DNA from: Muribaculaceae bacterium
GTDB lineage: Bacteria > Bacteroidota > Bacteroidia > Bacteroidales > Muribaculaceae
Reading direction: 5' to 3'
Assembly (NCBI GenBank): GCA_009775355.1
Contig: VSPN01000104.1
Location: forward strand, 1-12,779
Length of the DNA: 12,779 bases
The notes under the pieces are model-generated. The model did not search any database, was not told where the DNA came from, and worked only from the letters and a program-made list of their open reading frames with translations. Position 1 is the stretch's first letter. Every line of letters begins with the position of its first letter. The translations under genes and the position numbers were made by a program. Below are positions 6,479-12,767 of the stretch, piece by piece.

Positions 6479-7030
6479 TCATAATCCTAATTCAAAAACA
6501 ATATTCTTACCTATATCGGGTTTGCATATAATTCCTTGTTTATATTTTTCATATACATTAGGAGTATAACTTAAATGACGTACTAATTTTTTTGACTTAT
6601 TTGGCACAAAAACAGAATACCCTCCTCTTAACATTAATTTTCTCACATTGCGCTCTATCTTCTTCCATATTTCAATTATTAAAGGATTGGTAGATATTTT
6701 GAGAGTATATAACCAAGATTCAGATAACTCACCGTCTAAAAAAGCCCCAACTTGAAAATAAAGAGAATTAGGACATGTATCGAATAATTCATTTTTTCCC
6801 ACAATGTCAAACTTAATAATTTCCGATGATAATAAAATTGTATATTTACCCTTATCAATATCCTCATGGCTAAATAAATTAGGAGATACTATACTAAACT
6901 TGCCTTCATTCTCAATGAGAACATACATCAGGACATCAAATTGCACTTGAAAATTAACGCATATTTGATATGCCTCATACGGAAGAATAAATAATTGATA
7001 ATTTATGGGTGATGCTGAATTATTTATCAT
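6479..7030 (-). CDS. Hypothetical immunity-like protein (183 aa)
   Basis: I do not recognise the family. The protein is soluble, AT-rich at the DNA level, with a beta-rich first half ('SASPINYQLFILPYEAYQIC', 'DVLMYVLIENEGKFSIV') and a helical, basic second half ('LIIEIWKKIERNVRKLMLRG') ending 'GKNIVFELGL'. The frame stays open back to 7147, but the extra 39 residues run through the leader repeat in the wrong frame and look non-coding, so ATG 7030 is preferred. No strong ribosome site is seen, which is normal in Bacteroidales. Its transcript would start in the leader repeat about 175 nt upstream and run through a dead signal-peptide frame. An immunity role is inferred from size and place. Confidence 0.72.
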   Translation of the reverse strand: MINNSASPINYQLFILPYEAYQICVNFQVQFDVLMYVLIENEGKFSIVSPNLFSHEDIDKGKYTILLSSEIIKFDIVGKNELFDTCPNSLYFQVGAFLDGELSESWLYTLKISTNPLIIEIWKKIERNVRKLMLRGGYSVFVPNKSKKLVRHLSYTPNVYEKYKQGIICKPDIGKNIVFELGL

Positions 7031-7190
7031 AAGGAATATATCTAACGTTATCAAATATAGGCAGCATCTTCCATACAAAGCCGCCCCGGTTGTCGTTGGC
7101 CTGCGTCGGTGAGCCACAATCATTCGCACCCATGCTGACGAAAGCAAGGGCGGAGAGCACGATTGTAAGTATCAGTCATATCATTTGCAT
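7020..7190 (-). pseudogene. Dead copy of the secreted leader peptide
   Basis: ATG 7190 aligns with the start of the 70-aa gene, but codon 5 is TGA instead of AGA. After that stop the same signal-peptide frame stays open ('LILTIVLSALAFVSMGANDC'), then leaves the repeat into new sequence ('GSPTQANDNRGGFVWKM') and ends at TAA 7020, overlapping the first codons of the 183-aa gene. It looks like a second body once joined to the same leader. It could now act only as a leader region for the gene downstream. Confidence 0.6.
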
Positions 7191-7271
7191 GGGCTACTAT
7201 TATCCATTTTACAAAATTAGCGATTTTGTAGGAGATAAACGGCTGAGACAGCTATGTTATTAAGCATAAAA
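7113..7271. repeat. 159-bp leader repeat, copy 2
   Basis: This is the second copy of the segment at 5438-5596, with no gaps and 6 substitutions. One substitution makes the in-frame TGA in the leader. The repeat fills most of the 7031-7332 gap between the minus-strand 183-aa gene and the plus-strand membrane cassette, and its right end abuts the promoter region of that cassette. Confidence 0.9.
7212..7219 (-). promoter_or_regulatory. Promoter box in leader repeat copy 2
   Basis: The -7 match TAATTTTG is kept unchanged on the minus strand, although one arm of the surrounding inverted repeat has a mismatch. It would drive the 183-aa gene through a transcript leader of about 175 nt. Confidence 0.4.
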
Positions 7272-7296
7272 GGGTGACTGGTTGGAGAAAATGTGT

Positions 7297-7304
7297 TATT
7301 TTTG
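7297..7304 (+). promoter_or_regulatory. Promoter box of the plus-strand membrane cassette
   Basis: TATTTTTG matches TAnnTTTG exactly. Transcription from here would start near 7311, inside the longer frames from TTG 7282 and ATG 7291, so the gene start is placed at ATG 7333. I see no good -33 box at the usual distance. Confidence 0.5.
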
Positions 7305-7332
7305 CATTATTAACCGCAAACCAACATCTGCA

Positions 7333-7614
7333 ATGGGCATAACCGACATATATGAGGCAATGAACCGCAAGGCTGAGGAATTTTTCGAGTGGGCGCAGGC
7401 TCATCCGCAATTCGCGTTGCTAATTGCGGCTGCTCTGCTTGGTCTATGGTTGATTGGGTTGTTGTTTCGGTGGAAATGGGCGTGTCACTGGCAGTTCAAT
7501 TCCAAACTGTGGCTTTTTGACGACTGCAAGCCCGAAACTCGCCGCCGCATACAGATTATATTGGTCTGCGTGGCTCTTATGGCCAGCCTTATGTTGTTTT
7601 ATTTGTGGAGATAG
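7333..7614 (+). CDS. Two-helix membrane protein, Imm17-like (93 aa)
   Basis: The protein has a short N-terminal amphipathic helix ('EAMNRKAEEFFEWAQAHPQF'), a hydrophobic helix at about 30-46 ('ALLIAAALLGLWLIGLLF'), a 'RWKWACHWQFNSKLWLFDD' loop, a basic patch ('KPETRRRIQ'), and a second helix to the end ('IILVCVALMASLMLFYLW'). Two helices around a tryptophan-containing loop with a final R-rich turn resemble Imm17-type immunity proteins; this is a layout match without a clear motif. The start at 7333 is preferred to 7282 or 7291 because a promoter box lies between. The next gene starts 4 bp after its stop, so they form a pair. Confidence 0.65.
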   Translation: MGITDIYEAMNRKAEEFFEWAQAHPQFALLIAAALLGLWLIGLLFRWKWACHWQFNSKLWLFDDCKPETRRRIQIILVCVALMASLMLFYLWR

Positions 7615-7618
7615 CTGC

Positions 7619-7999
7619 ATGAAAAGCACCAACGACAAATTCAAGCCCCTCTTCATTGACTACATCTGGTATGTAGCGGAAACTTGGAGCGCGAGAGAGC
7701 ATAACAATCTTAATGGCGGGATGCTTCTTTTCCTCGGCTGGCTGTTTGCCATTGTTATCCCCGGCGGTCTATTGATTGGATATTATTTTGGCCCTCAGTT
7801 CGCCATCCTTACTCTTGCCCTCTGCTTTATGCCCTCGATCTTCTGCAAACTCCGATACACAGCCAATCACCGTGAAGCCCTCCGCTGTCATTACGGCAAA
7901 TTGAAACATCCCGGCAGGAAACTCACCAAAATAATACTTTGTTGCATAGCCCTGACCATCGTTAACCTCGCATTAACCCAGCTCATCACCTCACTCTGA
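7619..7999 (+). CDS. Three-helix membrane protein, distant paralogue (126 aa)
   Basis: ATG 7619 follows the upstream stop by 4 bp; the longer open frame back to 7454 overlaps that gene and is rejected. Features are 'KFKPLFIDYIWYVAE' near the N-terminus, two hydrophobic segments (about 34-53 and 57-76), a basic loop 'KLRYTANHREALRCHYGKLK' and a third helix near 104-126. The order (N-terminal ID-Y block, two helices, basic R(F/Y)T...R...Y loop, final helix) matches the proteins at 960-1352 and 1886-2292, though identity is low. It faces the DUF5071 gene tail to tail, 31 bp apart. The shared layout suggests one family in different cassettes; function is unknown, probably protective. Confidence 0.75.
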   Translation: MKSTNDKFKPLFIDYIWYVAETWSAREHNNLNGGMLLFLGWLFAIVIPGGLLIGYYFGPQFAILTLALCFMPSIFCKLRYTANHREALRCHYGKLKHPGRKLTKIILCCIALTIVNLALTQLITSL

Positions 8000-8030
8000 A
8001 AATCGACAGACAAAAAATCAACATCTGCAA

Positions 8031-8447
8031 TTATCTCTGGTGGCAGTCAGTTAATGATTGATACCATGCAACAAAATCCAACGCTACATTCTTCAAATCT
8101 TCTTCATCTTCATTCTGAGGAATAAAGTCAGCATATTTCTGTATGATTGGAAAAAGAGGCAATAGACTTTCTTGGGGAAATTGTGTCAATAGTTTGCTGA
8201 TAATATTGCATCGCCAAATTATATCGTTGTCAGGATTAGTCAATATGGACTCAATATTCGGTAAAAGCACCTTGTAAAATCCGGGTAAGACCTGAATAAT
8301 CTCAGAGGCAACAGGCCAATTCATATCAGCAATCCATTCCAATAGAGAGGGCGCAACACCGGACACTTGTTCTGGTGTTGCCGATGACAGACGATTAACC
8401 ACGTCCAAATCAAATTTATCTTTAGGCAACAATGCTTGACTGTTCAT
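8031..8447 (-). CDS. DUF5071 immunity-type protein (138 aa)
   Basis: The N-terminus 'LLPKDKFDLDVVNRL' is the typical opening of DUF5071, followed by 'LLEWIADMNWPVASEIIQVL' (about residues 36-55), with the characteristic 'DMNWPVA' motif. The remainder is short helices resembling HEAT repeats ('IIWRCNIISKLLTQFP', 'LFPIIQKYADFIP'), an acidic stretch and 'FVAWYQS'. It is a cytosolic protein of normal family length. DUF5071 genes occur often in polymorphic-toxin immunity clusters; the target is not known to me. It is the last gene of the long minus-strand run, 33 bp after the DUF4304-like gene across a repeated junction. The family call is confident; the immunity role is inference. Confidence 0.85.
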   Translation of the reverse strand: MNSQALLPKDKFDLDVVNRLSSATPEQVSGVAPSLLEWIADMNWPVASEIIQVLPGFYKVLLPNIESILTNPDNDIIWRCNIISKLLTQFPQESLLPLFPIIQKYADFIPQNEDEEDLKNVALDFVAWYQSLTDCHQR

Positions 8448-8465
8448 ATTACTTCAATAGTTTGA

Positions 8466-8489
8466 CAGCGTTCCGCTTATTCAGTCGGA
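8466..8489. repeat. Junction repeat, copy 1
   Basis: These 24 bp match 10227-10250 with two differences, and looser similarity continues for about 20 bp to a shared ATGTTGC. Both copies cover the end of one gene and the spacer before the next. The shared part on the minus strand is CTGAATAAG(C/T)GGAACGCTG. Confidence 0.7.
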
Positions 8490-9146
8490 AGACAGACTGT
8501 TAATGTTGCATTTGATAAAATCCATAGCTCTAAAAATACACTTTTTTGCCGAAAGAATTTTATCTATCTTCATCTGAAGGCCGCCTATTCTCATCTCTTT
8601 ATCCAAGCAATCTTTTCTTTTTTCTTGTTCCGACTTCTCGTATGATAGCTCCTGAAGTTCGGCATCCAGATTTTGCATTTCAAGAATCTTATCATTTTCC
8701 CATTCATCAAGTTGCTCAGGTTTGAATTTCATCAATAAGAATAGGTATTGAAAATCATTGCTATATTTTTTCCAAATTTCCAGCAAGTATTCAACTGAAT
8801 ATAAGTTCTCAAACTTATCCATCATGGAATCCAGCTCACATAGAAGCCATTTTCTCAATCGCTCGGTATCCGTCTGTTGATTTATTTCTATCCATGAACT
8901 TTCTTCTGAAATGCTTCCGCCTGTAAATGATAATGTCCAGCCCGATAATTCAGTCAATTCACTACAAACCAAAGAATACTTAATTCTGAAATTTTCAGAG
9001 CCTTCATCTTTGTAATAACGTTGGCTTTGAATTTCAACTTCTATCTGAAACAAACCCAGGTCTTTCGTAAAAAGCCTTCCTTTGTTATTGAAAGCCTTAC
9101 TCTTCATATATGGTTTAATGACCGTTTGTATTATTTCCTTTCTCAT
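8481..9146 (-). CDS. DUF4304-like N-terminus with coiled coil (221 aa)
   Basis: Residues 1-60 ('IKPYMKSKAFNNKGRLFTKD', then 'LFQIEVEIQSQRYY') follow the DUF4304 order: helix, 'GF.kkg..F.r', then beta strands ending in a Q-containing strand. DUF4304 is found among immunity-type proteins. The middle part has a tryptophan-rich helix ('DTERLRKWLLCELDSMMDKF'), and residues about 145-205 are a charged helical stretch ('LDAELQELSYEKSEQEKRKD') likely to form a coiled coil. The last residues ('NINSLSSD') come from the junction repeat. It starts 7 bp after the broken 139-aa gene. The family match is moderate, and the coiled-coil extension is longer than I expect for a plain DUF4304 protein. Confidence 0.65.
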   Translation of the reverse strand: MRKEIIQTVIKPYMKSKAFNNKGRLFTKDLGLFQIEVEIQSQRYYKDEGSENFRIKYSLVCSELTELSGWTLSFTGGSISEESSWIEINQQTDTERLRKWLLCELDSMMDKFENLYSVEYLLEIWKKYSNDFQYLFLLMKFKPEQLDEWENDKILEMQNLDAELQELSYEKSEQEKRKDCLDKEMRIGGLQMKIDKILSAKKCIFRAMDFIKCNINSLSSD

Positions 9147-9153
9147 ACTGCAA

Positions 9154-9623
9154 TCATTTCTTTATTAACGATAATGTTGGAGGGAGATAATATAAGCTAT
9201 AGACTTTCTCATCCTCAAAATATAGTTCGGCATCTCCAATTCTTAAACAGTTGTCAAATGAAATGCAGTCCTGAAATTTCTCTCTAACTTTATTGACATG
9301 CTGTCCAAAAATTGATATATCATCAATGAATTTAATATTGACATTTTGCTTTTCTCTATTTATTTCGTTCTCTTCGACCATTATATATTGACATTTTGCT
9401 TTTCTCTATTTATTTCGTTCTCTTCGACCATTATATATTGACATGCCTTATTTGCTTTATCAAAAGAAAACTCAATTTTATATTCAAGAGAGTAAGCCAC
9501 CAAAAGATAATGACGTTTAGTTTCACAAGAATCATCTGATATGTTCTTGACAACTTCAATACTTGTCAATTCTTTGGCTATCCCTTTTCCTGAAAGCAAT
9601 TCTGATGTCTTTATCCGATACAT
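9154..9623 (-). pseudogene. Immunity-like gene split by a 50-bp tandem duplication
   Basis: Two frames, 9623-9381 (80 aa) and 9381-9154 (75 aa), meet at TAATG and both contain 'MVEENEINREKQNVNI' because 50 bp is present twice. Removing one unit gives a single continuous frame of 139 residues: 'MYRIKTSELLSGKGIAKEL' at the start, the repeat-coded segment in the middle, and 'AELYFEDEKVYSLYYLPP' near the end. I do not recognise the family; it is soluble and beta-rich near the C-terminus. The overlapping stop and start could let ribosomes restart and make the second half. It lies between the Imm42-like and DUF4304-like genes and is probably an immunity protein, now interrupted. Confidence 0.8.
9335..9444. 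repeat. 50-bp exact tandem duplication with 10-bp partial third copy
   Basis: Unit 1 is 9335-9384 and unit 2 is 9385-9434, identical in all 50 positions; ATATTGACAT at 9435-9444 begins a third copy. A single-copy ancestor would have ATATTGACAT at both ends, 40 bp apart, the usual substrate for replication slippage. Because 50 is not a multiple of three, the copy number sets the reading frame of the gene. Confidence 0.95.
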
Positions 9624-9670
9624 AACTTACGATAGTTTTAATGCTCAGCGGATAACCTCCCATTAGGCAA

Positions 9671-10216
9671 TTATTCATTTGTTATTAATGCTTTTTCTGT
9701 TCTGATTGTCAGCATGGTTGAATCGGCAATCCATGCTGAAAACTCTTCAAAATATGAATATATCATACCTGCGGACAATTTGATGTCATAATAATTATTT
9801 TCTACATTATCCTTTGCCAACAGCCATTCATAACCCTTTTGTTCCACAAGAAAGACAAAGTAACCTTGAAAACATTCTCCATGTTGAGAAAGTATGTCAA
9901 CATAAGCAGAGAACGGATATTGCATATAATGATAGTCGTCACCCCAAATGGCATCGACCAACTTGTCTGTTAAATTGTTTGCCGCCATTTCAACAGATGG
10001 AATATGGCGTTCTCCTTTATGTTTTGTTACTTTTGAAATGCGGGCCATTTCAGCTGACAATAAAGCTCTTTGTTCAATATCGCCTACCATATCACCTCTT
10101 ATCCATAAGCACCAACTTATGAATATAGGGTTTTCATCAAGTTGCCATAATTTTGCTTCTATCGCAAACTGGGATTTGTTCCCAAATATATTTCCAAGTT
10201 CCTTCACCATTACCAT
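9671..10216 (-). CDS. Imm42-like immunity protein (181 aa)
   Basis: The N-terminal 'GNIFGNKSQFAIEAKL' followed by 'SWCLWIRGDMVGDIEQRALL' matches the Imm42 order as I remember it: a 'fG.ks.FAIe' strand, then a W-containing strand with 'G..iGd'. The middle has 'NNLTDKLVDAIWGDDYHYMQ'; the end has a beta-rich 'FQGYFVFLVEQKGYEWLLAK' and a helical 'GMIYSYFEEFSAWI'. It would act in the cytosol by binding its toxin, which is not present here. The frame opens with GTG at 10237, overlapping the upstream gene's stop, but ATG 10216 (or 10210) fits better, the region before it being the junction repeat. It starts 21 bp after the SF0329-like stop. Confidence 0.65.
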   Translation of the reverse strand: MVMVKELGNIFGNKSQFAIEAKLWQLDENPIFISWCLWIRGDMVGDIEQRALLSAEMARISKVTKHKGERHIPSVEMAANNLTDKLVDAIWGDDYHYMQYPFSAYVDILSQHGECFQGYFVFLVEQKGYEWLLAKDNVENNYYDIKLSAGMIYSYFEEFSAWIADSTMLTIRTEKALITNE

Positions 10217-10226
10217 TAATGTTCGG

Positions 10227-10250
10227 CAGCGTTCCACTTATTCAGCCGGA
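10227..10250. repeat. Junction repeat, copy 2
   Basis: This partner of 8466-8489 encodes the last codons and the stop of the SF0329-like gene and the short spacer before the Imm42-like start. In copy 1 the frame used here by the SF0329-like gene also ends at the equivalent TAA, which suggests that copy 1 derives from an SF0329-type gene end. Confidence 0.7.
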
Positions 10251-10723
10251 GGCTGGTTGGATGTTGCTGTTGGTTTTATTCTTAGTCCCAATATCATTTG
10301 AGCGGCTTGGTTCTTGATTCTGCGACGCAGGATGTCCAATCTTCGCTGACCGATGCGTCTGTCGGCAGCACGAAGAATGTTTGCCAAGCCCCAATAGTCG
10401 TTTTCAAAATGCTTGGTCATAATCTCCGATACCGGTGTGTCAATATATTCCCGGATCAAATCGGATATATCTGAAACATCATTTTTATATGGATAATTTT
10501 TTGTTATGCCATGAGGTTTGAAATTGCGTATTAGACCATCATGTGTGACAAACTGTTTGGGATAATCAAAGATTATTTCTTTACCTAACGTAATCCAATA
10601 ACGTGGCAAATCGGTATTGCCGTATCTGCTTCTCATTGGATAGGCAACACAATGAATCTGAAAATCGATCGTCGGATCAATTATCAGATACAAATCCTTT
10701 TGCAATTTACTCCATCTACTCAT
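10238..10723 (-). CDS. SF0329 family protein (161 aa)
   Basis: The whole length fits the SF0329 family as I remember it: 'MSRWSKLQKDLYLIIDPTID' at the start, 'FQIHCVAYPMRSRYG', then 'TDLPRYWITLGKEIIFDYPK' (about residues 37-56), 'LIREYIDTPVSEIMTKHF' (about 88-105) and 'WGLANILRAADRRIGQRRL' (about 110-128). It is a soluble cytosolic protein of normal length. The function is not established; genes of this family are scattered among bacteria and occur in immunity-type clusters. It lies 9 bp after the leucine-rich repeat gene. The C-terminal 'SNQPPAE' is coded by the junction repeat. The family call is fairly confident; its role in toxin defence is inferred. Confidence 0.75.
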   Translation of the reverse strand: MSRWSKLQKDLYLIIDPTIDFQIHCVAYPMRSRYGNTDLPRYWITLGKEIIFDYPKQFVTHDGLIRNFKPHGITKNYPYKNDVSDISDLIREYIDTPVSEIMTKHFENDYWGLANILRAADRRIGQRRLDILRRRIKNQAAQMILGLRIKPTATSNQPPAE

Positions 10724-10732
10724 TTGTTTTCT

Positions 10733-11701
10733 TTAATAAATTGGAAGGCTGTTCCAATTATATTTTTTCATCAAACCGTCCATAGTCTTGTTCTCCGCAT
10801 TGTTGTTTCTGAAATATATATACACTGATTTTAGATTCTTCAAATAAGGAAGTGTGCTTTCAAACACTTCTGTTGTTAACTGAGTCAGTTCTGTTGCGAA
10901 AAAGCGTTTCAAATTTTGTAGTGATGCAAGTCCCTCCATGCCGTCGCTCAGATTTGGACATCTAGCTAATTCCAACAATTCCAAATCTTGTATATTTGAC
11001 AAATCGGGTAACTTTTCAAGCCCATAAATCCAATGTAAGTAAAGTTTTTTCAATTTAAAAAACTTAGAGATCCATGAAAAATCCGAGCAATTTGTTTGAC
11101 GCCTGAGATATAAATACTCTAAATTCGGAAATATATGAGGCAAACTATCCATGTTTTTTAATTTTGAATATATAGATAGCCTAATCATATTGGAATTGGG
11201 CAATAGGTACTTTGCATCCAACCCTTTTACAGATAATTCTTTAAGGTTAGTCAAACAGTTAATGGTTTGACACTGTTTCTTAGATAAATTCATATATTCT
11301 CCGAAAAGAAGTGTGTCAAGACCATTTAACTTTAGCAGACTTTGAAATGAGATATTGTTTTTAATTTGTCCTGAAAGCGAAAGGCATTGTAATCGCGGTG
11401 TATGCAAAACAAACTCGATAGAATCTAATTCTACCTTATATGAGTAGTTAGTAATGAACAACTGACGGACGTTAGTCAAATATTCAATAATGTGAAGATT
11501 GTATATCAGGCCGTTTCCTTTATTGAATTCTCCGAAGTCGCAGTCAAGATGTATAATGCAGTTGTTTGTTGCAAGCAACTTGTTGATAGCTTGCAACTGA
11601 CTGTGGGTATAACCTTGCTTTCCGAATAGTTGTACCGATACTCCCGGAGATAAAGTTATATCAAGAATTTCTTGGCATGATTGTTTACGAATATAAATCA
11701 T
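10733..11701 (-). CDS. Leucine-rich repeat protein (322 aa)
   Basis: After an N-terminal region of about 90 residues, irregular leucine-rich repeats run almost to the end: 'PRLQCLSLSGQIKNN', 'LTNLKELSVKGLDAKYL', 'FPNLEYLYLRRQTN', 'FFKLKKLYLHWIYGLEKLP', 'LELLELARCPNLSDGM', 'LQNLKRFFATELTQL', 'LKNLKSVYIYF'. There is no signal peptide, membrane segment or kinase/NTPase domain, so it is a free cytosolic repeat protein, probably a binding scaffold. It is AT-rich and sits between DUF2262 and SF0329 genes. LRR proteins are not a standard immunity family, but toxin capture by a repeat surface would fit the setting; this is inference. ATG 11701 is the first start and lies 30 bp from a 33-bp palindrome. 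Confidence 0.78.
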   Translation of the reverse strand: MIYIRKQSCQEILDITLSPGVSVQLFGKQGYTHSQLQAINKLLATNNCIIHLDCDFGEFNKGNGLIYNLHIIEYLTNVRQLFITNYSYKVELDSIEFVLHTPRLQCLSLSGQIKNNISFQSLLKLNGLDTLLFGEYMNLSKKQCQTINCLTNLKELSVKGLDAKYLLPNSNMIRLSIYSKLKNMDSLPHIFPNLEYLYLRRQTNCSDFSWISKFFKLKKLYLHWIYGLEKLPDLSNIQDLELLELARCPNLSDGMEGLASLQNLKRFFATELTQLTTEVFESTLPYLKNLKSVYIYFRNNNAENKTMDGLMKKYNWNSLPIY

Positions 11702-11730
11702 ACTTAAATTTGTTTAGAAACATAATGCCC

Positions 11731-11763
11731 AGCAGATAGTCTTTATATAAAGACTCATCTGCT
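11731..11763. repeat. 33-bp near-perfect inverted repeat
   Basis: Arms AGCAGATAGTCTTTAT (11731-11746) and ATAAAGACT-C-ATCTGCT (11747-11763) pair over 16 bp with one bulged C. It lies in the 145-bp gap between the DUF2262 stop and the LRR start. No U tract follows on the minus strand, so it may be a weak terminator, an attenuator before the six downstream genes, an mRNA-protecting hairpin or a protein-binding palindrome. Confidence 0.8.
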
Positions 11764-11846
11764 TGTTAAAATCAATTTCCCATCTCAACACTGTCAATGT
11801 TCAGCCTAAGTATTTGTCCAATATGTCGTCAGGACATTCCGATTGG

Positions 11847-12698
11847 TTATCCTGCAATGTTGGCATAGGCAATGCCTTTCTTCAGAGAACCAATAATCTC
11901 TACGGCATGTCCCCTAAACATATCATCATCATTATAATAAGCAGTAAAGCTACCACCTGATGTGATAGAAATTTCCAAGAGTGTGATACGCTTCGCAAAC
12001 TCGTCCTCAGTAATTGGTTTGGTATCCTTGCTTCCCTCATCCTCAGTCTGCCAGTCGTTGGCAAGGACTGTGAGTTTCTTTGCCGCAAATTCCCGCATGT
12101 TTTCATCCCATATTTTCTGCTCGGCAATCAACTTTTTTGCCGCTGTACGGGCGCGGCTCCATGAAGATTTGCTCTCCGGGTTAACCTCAAGCATGAAAAG
12201 AATATCATTACTGTTCCATAAGAGGGTAGTTTCAAACATATCGAACTCCCGATTTAGAATCAGTGTTCCCAACACCTTGTCCTCTATGATCACAGGCTTT
12301 TTATATTCCACCAAAACCGCCTCTAACTCCGGACAGGCAACCGACTGCTCCAACACTTCTATGATCGCCCAACTGTTGAATTTTTCAGGGGAGGCTTCTT
12401 TCGGCACATACTCATCCAACAGTTTCCTGACCTTGATACGGTAAATTTGTTCTCTCTCAAATCGTTTCCAACCTTTCGCACCATTTATTTCTTTCTTGGT
12501 GACAGGCCACTCCAGCCGACCTTTCCGAATATTGGTCTCACCGGTGGCACTAAACACCATGCCCAGAGATATGACGGACATATCCCAAAAGCCATTATCA
12601 TATCTGGCACCCAATGTATGTTGAATCAGTACGATTACTTCCTGTTCATCTGGAGCATATCTCTCATAAAATTTCTCAAACATATTGCTCATACACAT
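11847..12698 (-). CDS. DUF2262 domain-containing protein (283 aa)
   Basis: The C-terminal half matches DUF2262 closely: 'VLGTLILNREFDMFETTLLW' (about residues 142-161), 'WDENMREFAAKKLTVLANDW' (about 195-214), then 'ITEDEFAKRITLLEISITSG' and 'GSFTAYYNDDDMFRGHAVEI' to the end 'GIAYANIAG'. The N-terminal 135 residues form a separate region with 'DEQEVIVLIQHTLGARYDNG' and a basic helix-rich part ending 'KVRKLLDEYV', seen in longer members of the family. It is soluble and cytosolic; no activity is known to me. The start is ATG 12698, with ATG 12692 also possible. It is the first gene of the long minus-strand run and probably carries its promoter in 12699-12760, where I see no clear consensus. Confidence 0.85.
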   Translation of the reverse strand: MCMSNMFEKFYERYAPDEQEVIVLIQHTLGARYDNGFWDMSVISLGMVFSATGETNIRKGRLEWPVTKKEINGAKGWKRFEREQIYRIKVRKLLDEYVPKEASPEKFNSWAIIEVLEQSVACPELEAVLVEYKKPVIIEDKVLGTLILNREFDMFETTLLWNSNDILFMLEVNPESKSSWSRARTAAKKLIAEQKIWDENMREFAAKKLTVLANDWQTEDEGSKDTKPITEDEFAKRITLLEISITSGGSFTAYYNDDDMFRGHAVEIIGSLKKGIAYANIAG

Positions 12699-12735
12699 TT
12701 ATTTTAGGGATACTCAGCTAATCGCCAACTAATTG

Positions 12736-12767
12736 TTTGCCAAAGTCGTAGATATTTTGTAACTTTA
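12736..12767 (+). promoter_or_regulatory. Candidate outward promoter at the right edge
   Basis: TTTG (12736-12739), 20 bp spacing, then TAACTTTA (12760-12767) fits the Bacteroides -33/-7 arrangement with one mismatch in the last position. It points right, out of the window, away from the DUF2262 gene, so a divergent plus-strand transcript probably starts near the window end. Confidence 0.4.

Noticed and set aside
7031..7147. N-terminal extension of the 183-aa gene back to 7147
   Set aside because: The extra 39 codons run out of frame through the leader repeat, start at TTG and are low-complexity; ATG 7030 is a better start.
7454..7618. Upstream extension of the 126-aa membrane protein
   Set aside because: It overlaps the well-supported 93-aa membrane gene in another frame; ATG 7619 follows that gene by 4 bp.
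9335..9444. CRISPR-like direct repeat
   Set aside because: The two units are directly adjacent with no spacers and lie inside a coding gene, so this is a tandem duplication.
11962..12707. Plus-strand frames opposite the DUF2262 gene
   Set aside because: They are antisense shadows; the minus-strand frame has a clear DUF2262 pattern over its whole C-terminal half.
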